Shown here: piece after piece, positions 52,384 to 61,128 of the stretch | Layout of the letters: each line of letters begins with the position of its first letter | Numbering within the stretch: the stretch's first letter is position 1 | Made by a program: the position numbers and the translations under genes | NCBI RefSeq assembly: GCF_003284935.1 | Contig: NZ_QMEV01000014.1 | Coordinates: forward strand, 28,577-92,576 | Direction of reading: 5' to 3' | Length of the DNA stretch: 64,000 nt | Source of the DNA: Mycobacterium colombiense | GTDB taxonomy: Bacteria; Actinomycetota; Actinomycetes; Mycobacteriales; Mycobacteriaceae | Notes under the pieces: generated by a model | What the model was told of the DNA's origin: nothing | The model's database searches: none | The model's input: the letters and a program-made list of their open reading frames with translations, nothing else

Positions 52384-53060
52384 TCCCAGCTCCGGGAGGT
52401 GCTCCCACGTCAACGATCGATGAGGCCGCGCCGGGCCAGGGCCGGGCGAAACGCGGGGGCACCCGCACGAAGATGTTGGCCAGCGCCGCCGAAGTGATGC
52501 GCGAGCGCGGAGCCGCCGGCGTGACCATCGACGCGGTGCTCGCCCGCAGCGGCGCCCCGCGCGGTTCGGTGTACTACCACTTTCCCGACGGGCGCAACCA
52601 GATTCTGACCGAGGCGCTGCGCTACTCGGGTGACTCCATCACCGCCATGATCGACGACGCCGCCGGGCGGGGCGCCAGGGTGTTGCTGGCCGAGTTCGTC
52701 GGATTCTGGGAGCGGCTGCTCACCGACGGCGGTTTCACCGCCGGCTGTCCGGTCGTGGCGGCGGCGATCGGCTGTTCGGACGACGACGGTCCCAAGCTCT
52801 CCGCCGAGGCCGGCGCCATCCTGGGCCGCTGGTGCACCGCGCTCACCCGCGCATTCGTCAACGACGGCTTCGACGACGCCGACGCCGCCTCCCTGGCGGT
52901 GATGTCCATCGCCGCGCTGGAGGGCGCGATCGTGCTCTCCCGCTCCACCCGCAACGCGGGCCCGCTGCATCAGGTCGGCGAGCAACTCGAATTCCTGATC
53001 AAGGCAAAGGAATTCGTTGCCCGCAACAAGATTTCGGGCAAGCAGGACGCGGCGCGCTGA
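52380..53060 (+). CDS. TetR-family regulator (LmrA/YxaF-like)
   Basis: 226 aa from ATG 52380 in the coupling overlap. HTH: TKMLASAAEVMRERGAAGVTIDAVLARSGAPRGSVYYHFPDGRNQIL, similar to the YxaF/LmrA subgroup (GAPRGSVYYHFP). The C-terminal ligand domain contains FTAGCPVVAAAIGC, also typical of that subgroup. Converges with the small gene at 53066. Probable target: its own AT-rich upstream region, perhaps also the flanking acyl-CoA ligase operon. Confidence 0.9.
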   Translation: MIPAPGGAPTSTIDEAAPGQGRAKRGGTRTKMLASAAEVMRERGAAGVTIDAVLARSGAPRGSVYYHFPDGRNQILTEALRYSGDSITAMIDDAAGRGARVLLAEFVGFWERLLTDGGFTAGCPVVAAAIGCSDDDGPKLSAEAGAILGRWCTALTRAFVNDGFDDADAASLAVMSIAALEGAIVLSRSTRNAGPLHQVGEQLEFLIKAKEFVARNKISGKQDAAR

Positions 53061-53065
53061 CCCGC

Positions 53066-53362
53066 TCAGTCGCTGGCGGGTAGCGGCTTGACCTCTTTGA
53101 GCTGCAGGGCGGTCTGCCCGATGCTCAGGCTGCCCGCGCCCGGCTTGGTCACCAGCACCTCGGCGCCGGTCTCGTCGACGTAGCGCTTGCCCATGACCGT
53201 GCCGTCGGCGAACGCCGGGTCCAATTCGCCCGACCGCTCGCCCCCGACCGGCACCATCGGCGCACCGCCACACCGCAAGTCGTCCAGGCTGTCGGCGCTT
53301 CTGACGACGATCACCTGGGTGTCGCACACCTGGCTGGCGAGACGAGTTCCGTTCTTGATCAT
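53066..53362 (-). CDS. Conserved small protein downstream of acyl-CoA ligase
   Basis: 98 aa, ATG 53362. MIKNGTRLASQVCDTQVIVVRSADSLDDLRCGGAPMVPVG then a beta-rich end (GKRYVDETGAEVLVTKPGAGSLSIGQTALQLKEVKPLP). No membrane helix or signal peptide. One Cys in QVCDTQ and one in LRCGG might bind something. It is encoded 20 nt after the acyl-CoA ligase on the same strand, so it is very likely its functional companion. I do not recognise a family with known activity. Confidence 0.8.
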   Translation of the reverse strand: MIKNGTRLASQVCDTQVIVVRSADSLDDLRCGGAPMVPVGGERSGELDPAFADGTVMGKRYVDETGAEVLVTKPGAGSLSIGQTALQLKEVKPLPASD

Positions 53363-53382
53363 TGATTTCCGTCCTTGATCGC

Positions 53383-54909
53383 TTACTGCTGGGCCGGTGC
53401 GGCGCGCAATCCGGTGAGGGTCTGGATGATCTCCCGCCGCAAGACCTTGCCGGTCGCGGTGGTGGGCAGCTCGTCGCGAAACACTACCTCGTCGGGAGTG
53501 CGCGAACCGCGCAAACTCTTGCGGACGAATTCACGCAATTCCTCGGGGTCGGGGTCGGCGCCCGCCGCCGGCACCACCACCGCGACGATCGCCTGGCCCC
53601 ACTGCGGGTCCTCGACGCCGACCACGGCGACGTCACGCACGTGCGGGTGCTCGACCAGGACCTCTTCCAGCTCGGCGGGCGCGATGTTCTCGCCGCCGCG
53701 GATGATGGTGTCGTCGCTGCGCCCGCCGATGAATAGGTAGCCCTCGTCGTCGAGCATGGCGATGTCCTTGGTGGGGAACCAGCCGTTGTCGTCGAGCACC
53801 GAGCCGATCCCCGTGTAGCGGCCCGACACCTGCTCGCCGCGCACGAACAGCTCGCCCGTCTGCCCCGGCGGCAGCACGTTGCCGGCCTCGTCGCGGATCT
53901 GCAGCTCGATGCCCGCCACCGCCTGGCCGACCGACCCCAGCCGCCGGGCGGCCTCGGCGGTCGACGCCGCCTGCGCGGCGCGATGGTCGTCGGGGGTGAG
54001 CACCGCGATCGTCGAGCTGGTCTCGGTCAGGCCGTAGGCGTTGACGAAGCCCACGTTGGGCAGCAGCTCGAGCGCGCGGCGGACCAGCGGCAGGCCCACT
54101 TTGGAACCGCCGTAGGCCAGGTTGCGCAGCGACGGCAGCTCGATGGCCGTTCCATCGCCGTTGTCCAGCACGCTGATGATGCGGTCCAGCATGGTCGGCA
54201 CCACCGTCGCGGTGGTCACGTTCTCGGCGTTGATCAACCGAACCCATTCCTGCGCATCGAAATTGGGCAGATACACCATCTTGCGTCCGGCGTACAGATT
54301 CGACAGCGCGGCGCTGACCCCGGCGATGTGATACGGCGGCACGCAGATCAGCGCGGCGTCGGTGTCCTCCGCCGCCCCGAATTCCACCGTCCCGGTGATG
54401 TAACTGGTCAGGTTGTTGTGTGAGAGCTCGACGGCCTTGGGCTGCGAGGTGGTGCCGGAGGTGAACAGCACGATCGCGATGGAATCCGGGTCGGGAAACG
54501 CGGGAACCTCCGCGGCCTGGCCGCGATCGCGCGCGGCCTCCAGGAAATCGTCGGACACCATCGCGCGGTCGGACACCTCGCCGACGGCGTCGCGGTAGCG
54601 GCTGTCGACGATCACCAACGGCTCGGGCAGCCGTCCGATCAGCGCCTGGATGCCGTCGGCGGAGAGCCGGTAGTTGATCGGCGTGAAGGGCACGCCGGCG
54701 CGCGCCGCGGCGAAGATCAGCACCGGCAGCATCGCGCCGCCGGTGCCCACGTACGCGACGTGCTTGGCGTTCGACGCGGCGATCACCCCGGCGCCGCCGT
54801 CGGCGAGATCGCTGAGCTGTTGCGTTGTCAGCCGCAGGTCCCCCGACACCACGGCCGTGCGCTCGGCGTTGCCCGACGCGGCCATCTCGAGCAGCAACGA
54901 AATGCTCAT
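53383..54909 (-). CDS. Acyl-CoA synthetase (ANL superfamily, FadD-like)
   Basis: 508 aa. ATP loop IVLFTSGTTSQPKAVELSH (near residue 165), GLTETSST adenylate motif (VNAYGLTETSSTIAVL), WFPTKDIAMLDDEGYLFIGGRSDD, and catalytic Lys in TTATGKVLRREII. It makes acyl-CoA from a fatty or other carboxylic acid with ATP. Followed by a 98-aa partner gene. Its upstream 232-bp region contains no clear operator. No orthologue in this position in M. tuberculosis. Confidence 0.92.
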   Translation of the reverse strand: MSISLLLEMAASGNAERTAVVSGDLRLTTQQLSDLADGGAGVIAASNAKHVAYVGTGGAMLPVLIFAAARAGVPFTPINYRLSADGIQALIGRLPEPLVIVDSRYRDAVGEVSDRAMVSDDFLEAARDRGQAAEVPAFPDPDSIAIVLFTSGTTSQPKAVELSHNNLTSYITGTVEFGAAEDTDAALICVPPYHIAGVSAALSNLYAGRKMVYLPNFDAQEWVRLINAENVTTATVVPTMLDRIISVLDNGDGTAIELPSLRNLAYGGSKVGLPLVRRALELLPNVGFVNAYGLTETSSTIAVLTPDDHRAAQAASTAEAARRLGSVGQAVAGIELQIRDEAGNVLPPGQTGELFVRGEQVSGRYTGIGSVLDDNGWFPTKDIAMLDDEGYLFIGGRSDDTIIRGGENIAPAELEEVLVEHPHVRDVAVVGVEDPQWGQAIVAVVVPAAGADPDPEELREFVRKSLRGSRTPDEVVFRDELPTTATGKVLRREIIQTLTGLRAAPAQQ

Positions 54910-55141
54910 CCTCGATCTTTCTCCGGTCTCAACACGTTACAAAGCTGGCCAAAAGTGTCATGCTCGACTGTAGTTTAGATCACGCAACTATCTTGCGGCC
55001 CAGCGCCGTCACCACGCCGCATCGCCCGAGCGTGCCGGCGAGGTTTACCCGCAGCTGGCGGTGGGTTAACCCACCCCGATGCCCGCCCGGACCCGCTTCA
55101 CGGTGCCCGGCCCGTAGACCGCCGACCCGGTAAGGAACCAC

Positions 55142-55477
55142 GTGGAATCGCCGACCCTCCGCCACGGACAGACCCGACTGGACACCACCACGATGACCCG
55201 ACTGCGCGCCGGGCTGCCCGGCGACTACGGCGGCACCACCGGCTGCTGGTGGATCCCGATCGTCGGCCCGCTGATCGGCGCCGTCGTCGGCATCGTCATC
55301 TACGACTTCTTCATCGGCCACGTGCTGGAAGCCCGCACGACCATGCTGCTGACCCCCGAACCCGGGCTGGCTCCGCCGCCGACCACCGATGCCGCAGCGG
55401 CGGTGGCCGGCCCGGTCACCGCCGAGGACAGCGCGGACTCAGAAAGCCTTGCGGCCGAAGGGGATCGAGCTGCCTAA
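55142..55477 (+). pseudogene. Possible remnant of a glycerol facilitator/aquaporin (MIP) C-terminus
   Basis: 111 aa (GTG at 55142) with one helix, TGCWWIPIVGPLIGAVVGIVIYDFFIG, which has the look of the last membrane helix of GlpF-type proteins (WxPIVGPLIGGxxG), followed by a Pro/Ala-rich acidic tail. The rest of a MIP protein is missing; PMPARTRF just upstream may be the decayed NPAR box. Could instead be a genuine one-helix protein. Ends 1 nt before the echA1 stop on the other strand. Confidence 0.45.
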
Positions 55478-55478
55478 C

Positions 55479-56273
55479 TCAGGTGCCCGTCCACTTGGGC
55501 GGGCGCTTCTCGGCGAAGGCGATCGCGCCCTCCTTGGCGTCGTTCGACGAGAACACCGGGCCCAGCAGCTTGTTCTGCTCGGCGAACATCTCCTCGGGGC
55601 TCCAGCCGCGGGACTCGACGATGATCCGCTTGGTGGCGGCCACCGCCAGCGGCCCGTTCGCCGCGATCTTTTCGGCCAGCGCTATCGCGGCGTCGAGCGC
55701 CGTGCCGGGCTCGGCCAGCACGTTGACCATGCCCAGCGCATGCGCGCGCTCCGCGCTCAGGTTCTCACCGGTCAGGGCCAGCTCCATGGCGATGGCCGAC
55801 GGGATGCGCTGCGGCAGCCGCAGCAGCCCGCCGCCGCCGGCGACCAGCCCGCGCTTGACCTCCGGGATGCCGAACGCCGAATCCTTGGACGCCACGATCA
55901 GGTCGGTGGCCAGCGCCAGTTCGGTGCCGCCGGCCAGCGCGTAGCCCTCGACCGCCGCGATCAGCGGTTTGACCGGCGGACGCTCGGTGAAGCCCATGCC
56001 GCGGCCCTCCACGATGGGCAGCTCGCCGCGGGCGAAGGCCTTGAGGTCCATGCCCGCGCAGAACGAGCCCCCCGCGCCGGTGAGGATGCCCACCGAGAGG
56101 CCGGTCTCGTTGTCGAGCCGGTCCACGGCGGCGGCCAGGCCATTGGCCACCGCGGAGTTGACCGCGTTCTTGGCCTTGGGCCGGTTGATCGTGATGATGA
56201 GGATTCGATCCCGTTGTTCGACCAGGACTTCGGGTTCGTTGGCGTCGTCGTTCCCAGTGCTCACGTGCCGCAC
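55479..56273 (-). CDS. echA1: Enoyl-CoA hydratase EchA1
   Basis: 264 aa. Crotonase fold: ITINRPKAKNAVNSAV, GAGGSFCAGMDLKAFARGE (oxyanion hole), IAAVEGYALAGGTELALATDLIVAS and the region FGIPEVKRGLVAGGGGLLRLP containing a catalytic-Glu position in PEVKRG. Hydrates trans-2-enoyl-CoA to 3-hydroxyacyl-CoA. Orthologue of Rv0222. Monocistronic, with an independent start 590 nt from the WS/DGAT gene region. Confidence 0.93.
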   Translation of the reverse strand: MRHVSTGNDDANEPEVLVEQRDRILIITINRPKAKNAVNSAVANGLAAAVDRLDNETGLSVGILTGAGGSFCAGMDLKAFARGELPIVEGRGMGFTERPPVKPLIAAVEGYALAGGTELALATDLIVASKDSAFGIPEVKRGLVAGGGGLLRLPQRIPSAIAMELALTGENLSAERAHALGMVNVLAEPGTALDAAIALAEKIAANGPLAVAATKRIIVESRGWSPEEMFAEQNKLLGPVFSSNDAKEGAIAFAEKRPPKWTGT

Positions 56274-56405
56274 AGCTCCTTCAGGGAATGGGTGGCTTCC
56301 AGATAGCTCCTGTCGGACCGATGGTAACGGGCGCCGGAAATGGCGTTAACGTCCCGGCGAGATCCGGCTTACCGCCGACGGTGATCAGCTAGCGATCCGG
56401 CCCGA

Positions 56406-57815
56406 TCACGCCGGGGCCATCGCGGCCTCGACGACCGTCAACTTTTCGGAAAGTCCTGCGGCCCTGCGTATTTCGATGAAGTCAGCGACCATGGCGTCGG
56501 AGACCTCGTGCGGGTCCTCCAGGGTGGACCCGTCGGTGAGCACCGAGATGTTGAGCTGATCGACGTAGCTCCACACGGTGATGTTCAGGCCGCTGCCCGC
56601 GGTCAACGGGCCCACCGAGTAGATCTCGGTGACCAGCGCCCCGCCCACCCGGCCGCGCTTGCGCGGGCCCGGAACGTTGGAGATGTTCAGGTTGAGGATC
56701 TTGTTGTGCCCGTCGCGACCGGACGCCCACCGGAAGAAGGCCTGGGTGGGCCGGGGCGGCATGTAGGCGGCCCACCGGCTGACCAGCTCCGGGCCCATCA
56801 GCTGGTTGCTTTCCTTGGCGGCGATGGCGTTCTCGTGGCTGCACCGCACCCGCTCCAGCGGGTCGTCGGAGTCCGTCGGCAGGCCCACCAGCACGCCGGT
56901 GAAGCGATTGCCCGAGATCCGTTCGGGCGAGAAGTCGAAACTCATGGGCACCGACGCCAACAGCGGTTCGGCCTTGCCGTCGTACCGCAGCAGCAGGGTG
57001 CGCAGCGCCCCGGTCGCCATGGCCAGCACCATGTCGTTGATCGTCGCCCCGAGCCGCTTGCCGGTCTCCTTGACGTCGGCCAGCGCCAGGGTGGCGGTGG
57101 CGAAGCGGCGTTCGGGGGTGATCTTGTGGTTCATGAAGGTCGGTGGCGGTTCGAAGGGCCGGGTCAGCTCCGGGGAGAACTTGCGCGAACTGCGGCGCAC
57201 CCGGCCCAAACCCTGGGCGGTGTAGCGGATGGTGTGCGGCAGCCGTCCGACATGGCGCATGTGGTCGGCGAAGGCCGACGCCATCAGCTGCCGCGTGGTG
57301 GGGGGCGGGTCACAGGCGTACGGCTTGCCCTCCGGGCCCGGCTGCAAATCCATGCCGCGGGCCATCAGGTTCGCCGAGGCGACGCCGTCGGCCAGGGCGT
57401 GGTGAATTTTGCCGACGACCGCAATCCGGTTGTTGGCCAAGCCTTCCACGAAGTACATCTCCCACAGCGGGCGACTGCGGTCGAGCGGCGTGCTGGCGAT
57501 TTGCCCGATGGCCTCGTCGAGTTCGCGCCGGCCTCCGGGGGGCGAGACCCGCCAGGGGCGGATGTGATAGTTCAGGTCGAGCTCGCAGTTCTCCCGCCAC
57601 ATCGGGTGGTGGAAGTGCAGCGGCACCTCGACGAGCTGGTAGCAGAACGGGTCTAGTTTGTGCAGCCGCCCGGCGATGACCTCGCGGAAGGTGTCGACGT
57701 CCAGTGACCGGCGGTCAGCGTCGAGCTCGATGACGGCGGCTTTGATGGTGTGCATGTGGACATTCGGCGCTTCGCTGTACAGCAGTACGGCGTCCCACCC
57801 GCTAAGCCTCTTCAC
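56406..57815 (-). CDS. Wax ester/diacylglycerol acyltransferase (WS/DGAT, Rv0221-like)
   Basis: 469 aa. The active-site HHxxxDG motif is KIHHALADGVAS near residue 135. N-terminal GWDAVLLYSEAPNVHMHTIKAAVIEL and C-terminal ILNLNISNVPGPRKRG (the NxSNVPGP motif) are standard. It joins a fatty acyl-CoA to diacylglycerol or a long-chain alcohol, making storage lipid at the membrane face. Orthologue of Rv0221. Followed on the same strand by echA1 132 nt away and preceded by lipC, 44 nt upstream. Confidence 0.93.
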   Translation of the reverse strand: MKRLSGWDAVLLYSEAPNVHMHTIKAAVIELDADRRSLDVDTFREVIAGRLHKLDPFCYQLVEVPLHFHHPMWRENCELDLNYHIRPWRVSPPGGRRELDEAIGQIASTPLDRSRPLWEMYFVEGLANNRIAVVGKIHHALADGVASANLMARGMDLQPGPEGKPYACDPPPTTRQLMASAFADHMRHVGRLPHTIRYTAQGLGRVRRSSRKFSPELTRPFEPPPTFMNHKITPERRFATATLALADVKETGKRLGATINDMVLAMATGALRTLLLRYDGKAEPLLASVPMSFDFSPERISGNRFTGVLVGLPTDSDDPLERVRCSHENAIAAKESNQLMGPELVSRWAAYMPPRPTQAFFRWASGRDGHNKILNLNISNVPGPRKRGRVGGALVTEIYSVGPLTAGSGLNITVWSYVDQLNISVLTDGSTLEDPHEVSDAMVADFIEIRRAAGLSEKLTVVEAAMAPA

Positions 57816-57859
57816 CCCTGCCCCTTGCCCATAGAGGGACCATACTCAGCGGTGCCGGT

Positions 57860-59098
57860 TCAGATGACCTCTTTTGCCCCGACGCGTGTCTTGGTGCGGT
57901 AAATCTGGTTGAGGAACAGCGAAGTGACGTGCGCCGCGGCGCCGGCACGCTCGCCGTCGAGCAGGTCATAGCCGTGACCGGCGCCCGGGAATTCCAGGTA
58001 GCCGACCATCGAATGCGACACCGCCCGCAGCCGCTCGACGAAGCTGCGCGCCTGCTCGACCGGGATCACGGTGTCCTTGCTGCCGTGAATGACCAAGAAG
58101 GGCGGCGCGTTTCGGTGCACGCGCGCGATCGGGGACGCGTCGCGGAAGATCTCGGGGCGCCGGGCGATCGACTTTTTCACCACGACGCGCTCGAGGAATT
58201 CGACGAACCGTTCGCGCTCCGGCGTGGAGCGATCCTCCCAGTCGTAGCGGCCGTAGATCCCGACGACCGCGTCCACCGAGGTGTCCGCGCCCTCGGGCAG
58301 CTTCGCCTGGAATTGCGGGTCGTCGGGCGTCAGCCCGGCCAGCGCGCTCAGGTGCCCACCGGCCGAACATCCCGCCACCGCAACGAAATCGCGGTCGCCG
58401 CCGAACTTGTCGACGTTGGCGCGCGCCCACGCGATGGCGGTCTTGACGTCGACGATATGGCGGGGCCAGCGGTGGTGCGGCGAGACGCGGTAGTTGACCG
58501 CCAGGCACACCCAGCCCTGCTCGGCGAGCCGGGACATCAGCGCCGATCCCTGGCCCATGCACTTGCCGTGCACCCAGGCGCCGCCCGGCAGGAAGATCAG
58601 GACGGGTGCGGGTTGCGCCGGCAGGTCCTTGCGCCGCCAGACGTCGAGCACCTGATCGGGGTGGTCCCCGTAGTGGACGGCGCGGCGATAGAGATAGCGG
58701 CGCTGGCGCAGGCCGTCCCAGATCGGCGGCGTCTTCTCGGCGACGGGCCAGTCCGCCTCGAGGTCCGCGGCCGCCACGACCCCACGCAATGCGGCGAGGG
58801 ACACCTGCTGGGTGCTCTCGCGGTCACGGCGACGGACGTCGTTGATGCCGGGTGTGAACCAGCCTTTGGTCACCGCGGAGATCGCCTCGGGCGCGTGCCG
58901 GGCGCCCCACACACCCATGGCGGTCAAACCCCCCAGGGGTTCAAGATGCTTGCCTACCACGGGCAGCGAAGCCCCGGCCACACTCAACGCCAGCGCATAG
59001 TCGCCGGGGCGGGCCCGCAGCAACCATTTCACGCAATCGGTAATGCCCGGACCATTCGCCGTCATGAACGGGACTGTACCCCTCACGGGGTTTCGCAA
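57860..59098 (-). CDS. lipC: Esterase/lipase LipC
   Basis: 412 aa from ATG 59098; an in-frame ATG at 59065 (MTANGPGITDC) is an alternative and closer to the family N-terminus. Alpha/beta hydrolase of the hormone-sensitive lipase type: oxyanion region PGGAWVHG, nucleophile Ser in AGCSAGGHLSALAG, acid and His in the C-terminal part (VIHGSKDTVIP and GAGHGYDL). Orthologue of Rv0220, a surface-associated esterase in M. tuberculosis. Adjacent to the WS/DGAT gene, so probable turnover of neutral lipids. Confidence 0.93.
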   Translation of the reverse strand: MRNPVRGTVPFMTANGPGITDCVKWLLRARPGDYALALSVAGASLPVVGKHLEPLGGLTAMGVWGARHAPEAISAVTKGWFTPGINDVRRRDRESTQQVSLAALRGVVAAADLEADWPVAEKTPPIWDGLRQRRYLYRRAVHYGDHPDQVLDVWRRKDLPAQPAPVLIFLPGGAWVHGKCMGQGSALMSRLAEQGWVCLAVNYRVSPHHRWPRHIVDVKTAIAWARANVDKFGGDRDFVAVAGCSAGGHLSALAGLTPDDPQFQAKLPEGADTSVDAVVGIYGRYDWEDRSTPERERFVEFLERVVVKKSIARRPEIFRDASPIARVHRNAPPFLVIHGSKDTVIPVEQARSFVERLRAVSHSMVGYLEFPGAGHGYDLLDGERAGAAAHVTSLFLNQIYRTKTRVGAKEVI

Positions 59099-59233
59099 AC
59101 TGAGGTTTCCTCAGAACGCGCGGGCGTGGCGGAATCGCTTTGCCGGGCATGCTCGCTGACGACGATATTTACGCTGTTTGAACGGCTTTTGAAGGTTCGC
59201 TGCGTTCGCCGAATTTTGCTGTGTACGACACGC

Positions 59234-59899
59234 TTACCCGGCCGTCAGGTCGGCGATCACCCGGCCACCGATAAGGCTGACGCTGGTCAGCGTCAGCCCC
59301 ACCTGCGCGGCCAGGGCGGCGGCGCTGTCCACCCCGACGGATGCCCAGCGAAACCAGGGTCCGACCTCCCCCGCCGACTCCAGGCGCACCCAGCGCGAAC
59401 AGATGCCGATGGCCTCGGCCTCGAATTCGGCCACGCACCGCCCGCCGCGGGCCAACAGCTCGAAGGCGCGCCCGAGGATTCGGCGGGGATCCCCGCCGAG
59501 CCCGACATTGCCGTCGACCAATAGGACCGTCTGCCACAGGCCCGTGCCCGGCAGCGGCTCGAAGACGTCGCCCAACAGGGCGGGTGCACCACCGCGACCC
59601 GCCAGCTGGATCGCGGTCGCGGACCGGTCGATGCCGAGCGCGGGGATGCCCCGCTGCACCAGCCTCGCCACCAACCGGCCCGGACCGCAACCCAGCTCGA
59701 TTGTCGGTCCGGTGCACATCCGCGTGACGGCTTCGTCGAAGATTTCGTCGAAGGCTTGGTCGACGGCGTCGCCAGTTCCGTCGCCGGGACGTCGCGCACC
59801 CAACCATCGGTGCGCCGGCAGCGGCCGCAGTTCGCCGTCGTCATGACGGATCCAACATCGCTCCCCGCCAAGTGCCCGATCGTAAAGCTGCCCAAGCAT
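59234..59899 (-). CDS. SAM-dependent methyltransferase
   Basis: 221 aa from ATG 59899 (MLGQLYDRALGGERCWIRHD; a longer reading to 60106 is in unconserved Arg-rich sequence). Motif I TIELGCGPGRLVARL (near residue 80), acidic GIDRSATAIQLA, then VLLVDGNVGLGGDPRRILGRAFELLARGGRCVAEFEAEA. Class I fold. The substrate is not known. In related mycobacteria such a gene sits next to membrane oxidoreductase genes, which are not here. Confidence 0.82.
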   Translation of the reverse strand: MLGQLYDRALGGERCWIRHDDGELRPLPAHRWLGARRPGDGTGDAVDQAFDEIFDEAVTRMCTGPTIELGCGPGRLVARLVQRGIPALGIDRSATAIQLAGRGGAPALLGDVFEPLPGTGLWQTVLLVDGNVGLGGDPRRILGRAFELLARGGRCVAEFEAEAIGICSRWVRLESAGEVGPWFRWASVGVDSAAALAAQVGLTLTSVSLIGGRVIADLTAG

Positions 59900-60217
59900 T
59901 CCACGTCCTCGCGTCCTGGCCGATCGGGCGGTGTGCCGCCACTCGGTCCCGTTGCGGGACGTTGCGGCGACGCACCGGCAAACCCCAACACGCTGACGGC
60001 AAGCCCGTGCGTCAGCATTGCTCCGATACCCCGATCGTGGCTCCGTTAATCCATTTCTCGTCCAGACCCTCCCTGCGGCTACGGTGCAGCGACCGGCACG
60101 GTTCACCCACCGGCGCGTGCCGGACGTGCGCGCCGCCCTCGCCGGGGTAGCGGGTGCTTCGGAGTTATGTTCTCGGGCAAGGCTTTTCGGCTCGTGGCGG
60201 GACGGCGTCGGCCTACC
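59900..60217. other. 318-nt gap without a gene
   Basis: No convincing reading frame. Two inverted repeats are visible: GTCCCG-TTG-CGGGAC (59946-59960) and GCTGACG-N11-CGTCAGC (59992-60016). Both lie upstream of the methyltransferase on its strand and could be regulatory or mRNA structure. M. tuberculosis has Rv0218-Rv0219 near this place; no recognisable trace of them here. Confidence 0.4.
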
Positions 60218-61048
60218 TCATCGGCCGAACAAGAACGCGTCCAGCAGCTCGTTGACCCGTGCGGGCTCTTCGAGCGCCGCCAGGTGCGCGACCCCGTCGA
60301 GCACGGCGAAGGACGCGCCGGGGATCGAGTCGGCCATGGCGCGGGTCTCGGCCACCGGAAAGGTGGCGTCTTCCGCGCCGGCGACCACCAGCACCGGCGC
60401 CGTGACCCCCGCTAGCAGGGCGTGCTGGTCGGGCCGCGCGGACACCACGCTGCGCACCGCCCAGCGGACCGAATCGGTGTCCACCGACTGCACGGCTGCC
60501 CGCACGGTCGCCACCACGTCCGGGCGGGTGCGCAGCGTCGTCGGCCCCAGGAAAGCGCGGACGGCCGAGTGGGTCAGCGGCGGCCGGATGCCGCCGAGCA
60601 CCTTCGCCAACCACAGCATGGCGGCATACTGCACCTGTTGCGCGACACCGGCTTTCGAGGCCGTGCAATTCATCAGCACCGCGCGGTCGAGGCGGTCGGG
60701 GTGACGGGCGGCGAAGGTGCCGCCGATCATCCCGCCCCACGAGTTGCCGACGAAATGGGCCCTGTCGATGTCGAGGCCGTCCATCAGGTCGACGACGCAG
60801 CGCGCGCAGTCGGTGAAGCTGAACATCGCGCGCAGCGGCGCACTGGCGCCGTGGCCGGGCGGATCGATCAGCACCAGGCGATGGCTGTCGCCGAAGCGCG
60901 CGGCCTGCCCGGCCCACAGGTCGCCCGTCATCAACAGGCTCGGCCACATCAGGACGGCGGGTCCGGTGCCCGCACTGACCTGAACGCGCAGCGTTCCCAG
61001 AGCCGTGTCGACGAACCGCGAAGCGAGCCGGGGGGTGTTGGCGGTCAC
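60218..61048 (-). CDS. Alpha/beta hydrolase
   Basis: 276 aa from GTG 61048, chosen for the perfect AGGAGG directly upstream. Classic alpha/beta fold hydrolase: PAVLMWPSLLMTGDLWAGQ, LVLIDPPGHGASAPL, nucleophile Ser in FVGNSWGGMIGG (near residue 100), Asp in VVAGAEDATFPV, His in LDGVAHLAALEEP. Probably a carboxylesterase, lactonase or C-C hydrolase of unknown substrate. Divergent from lipW with an 80-bp gap. Confidence 0.87.
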   Translation of the reverse strand: MTANTPRLASRFVDTALGTLRVQVSAGTGPAVLMWPSLLMTGDLWAGQAARFGDSHRLVLIDPPGHGASAPLRAMFSFTDCARCVVDLMDGLDIDRAHFVGNSWGGMIGGTFAARHPDRLDRAVLMNCTASKAGVAQQVQYAAMLWLAKVLGGIRPPLTHSAVRAFLGPTTLRTRPDVVATVRAAVQSVDTDSVRWAVRSVVSARPDQHALLAGVTAPVLVVAGAEDATFPVAETRAMADSIPGASFAVLDGVAHLAALEEPARVNELLDAFLFGR

Positions 61049-61128
61049 GCTGCCTCCTAGATGTCGATGGTGCACGGCAGATCCCCTATAGCCGTCCCCT
61101 GATTTTCCGCGTCGGTGATACTGATGCG

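Noticed and set aside
60018..60217. A gene in the gap upstream of the methyltransferase
   Set aside because: Possible frames are Arg-rich and start in sequence antisense to neighbours. No ribosome site or conserved motif was seen.
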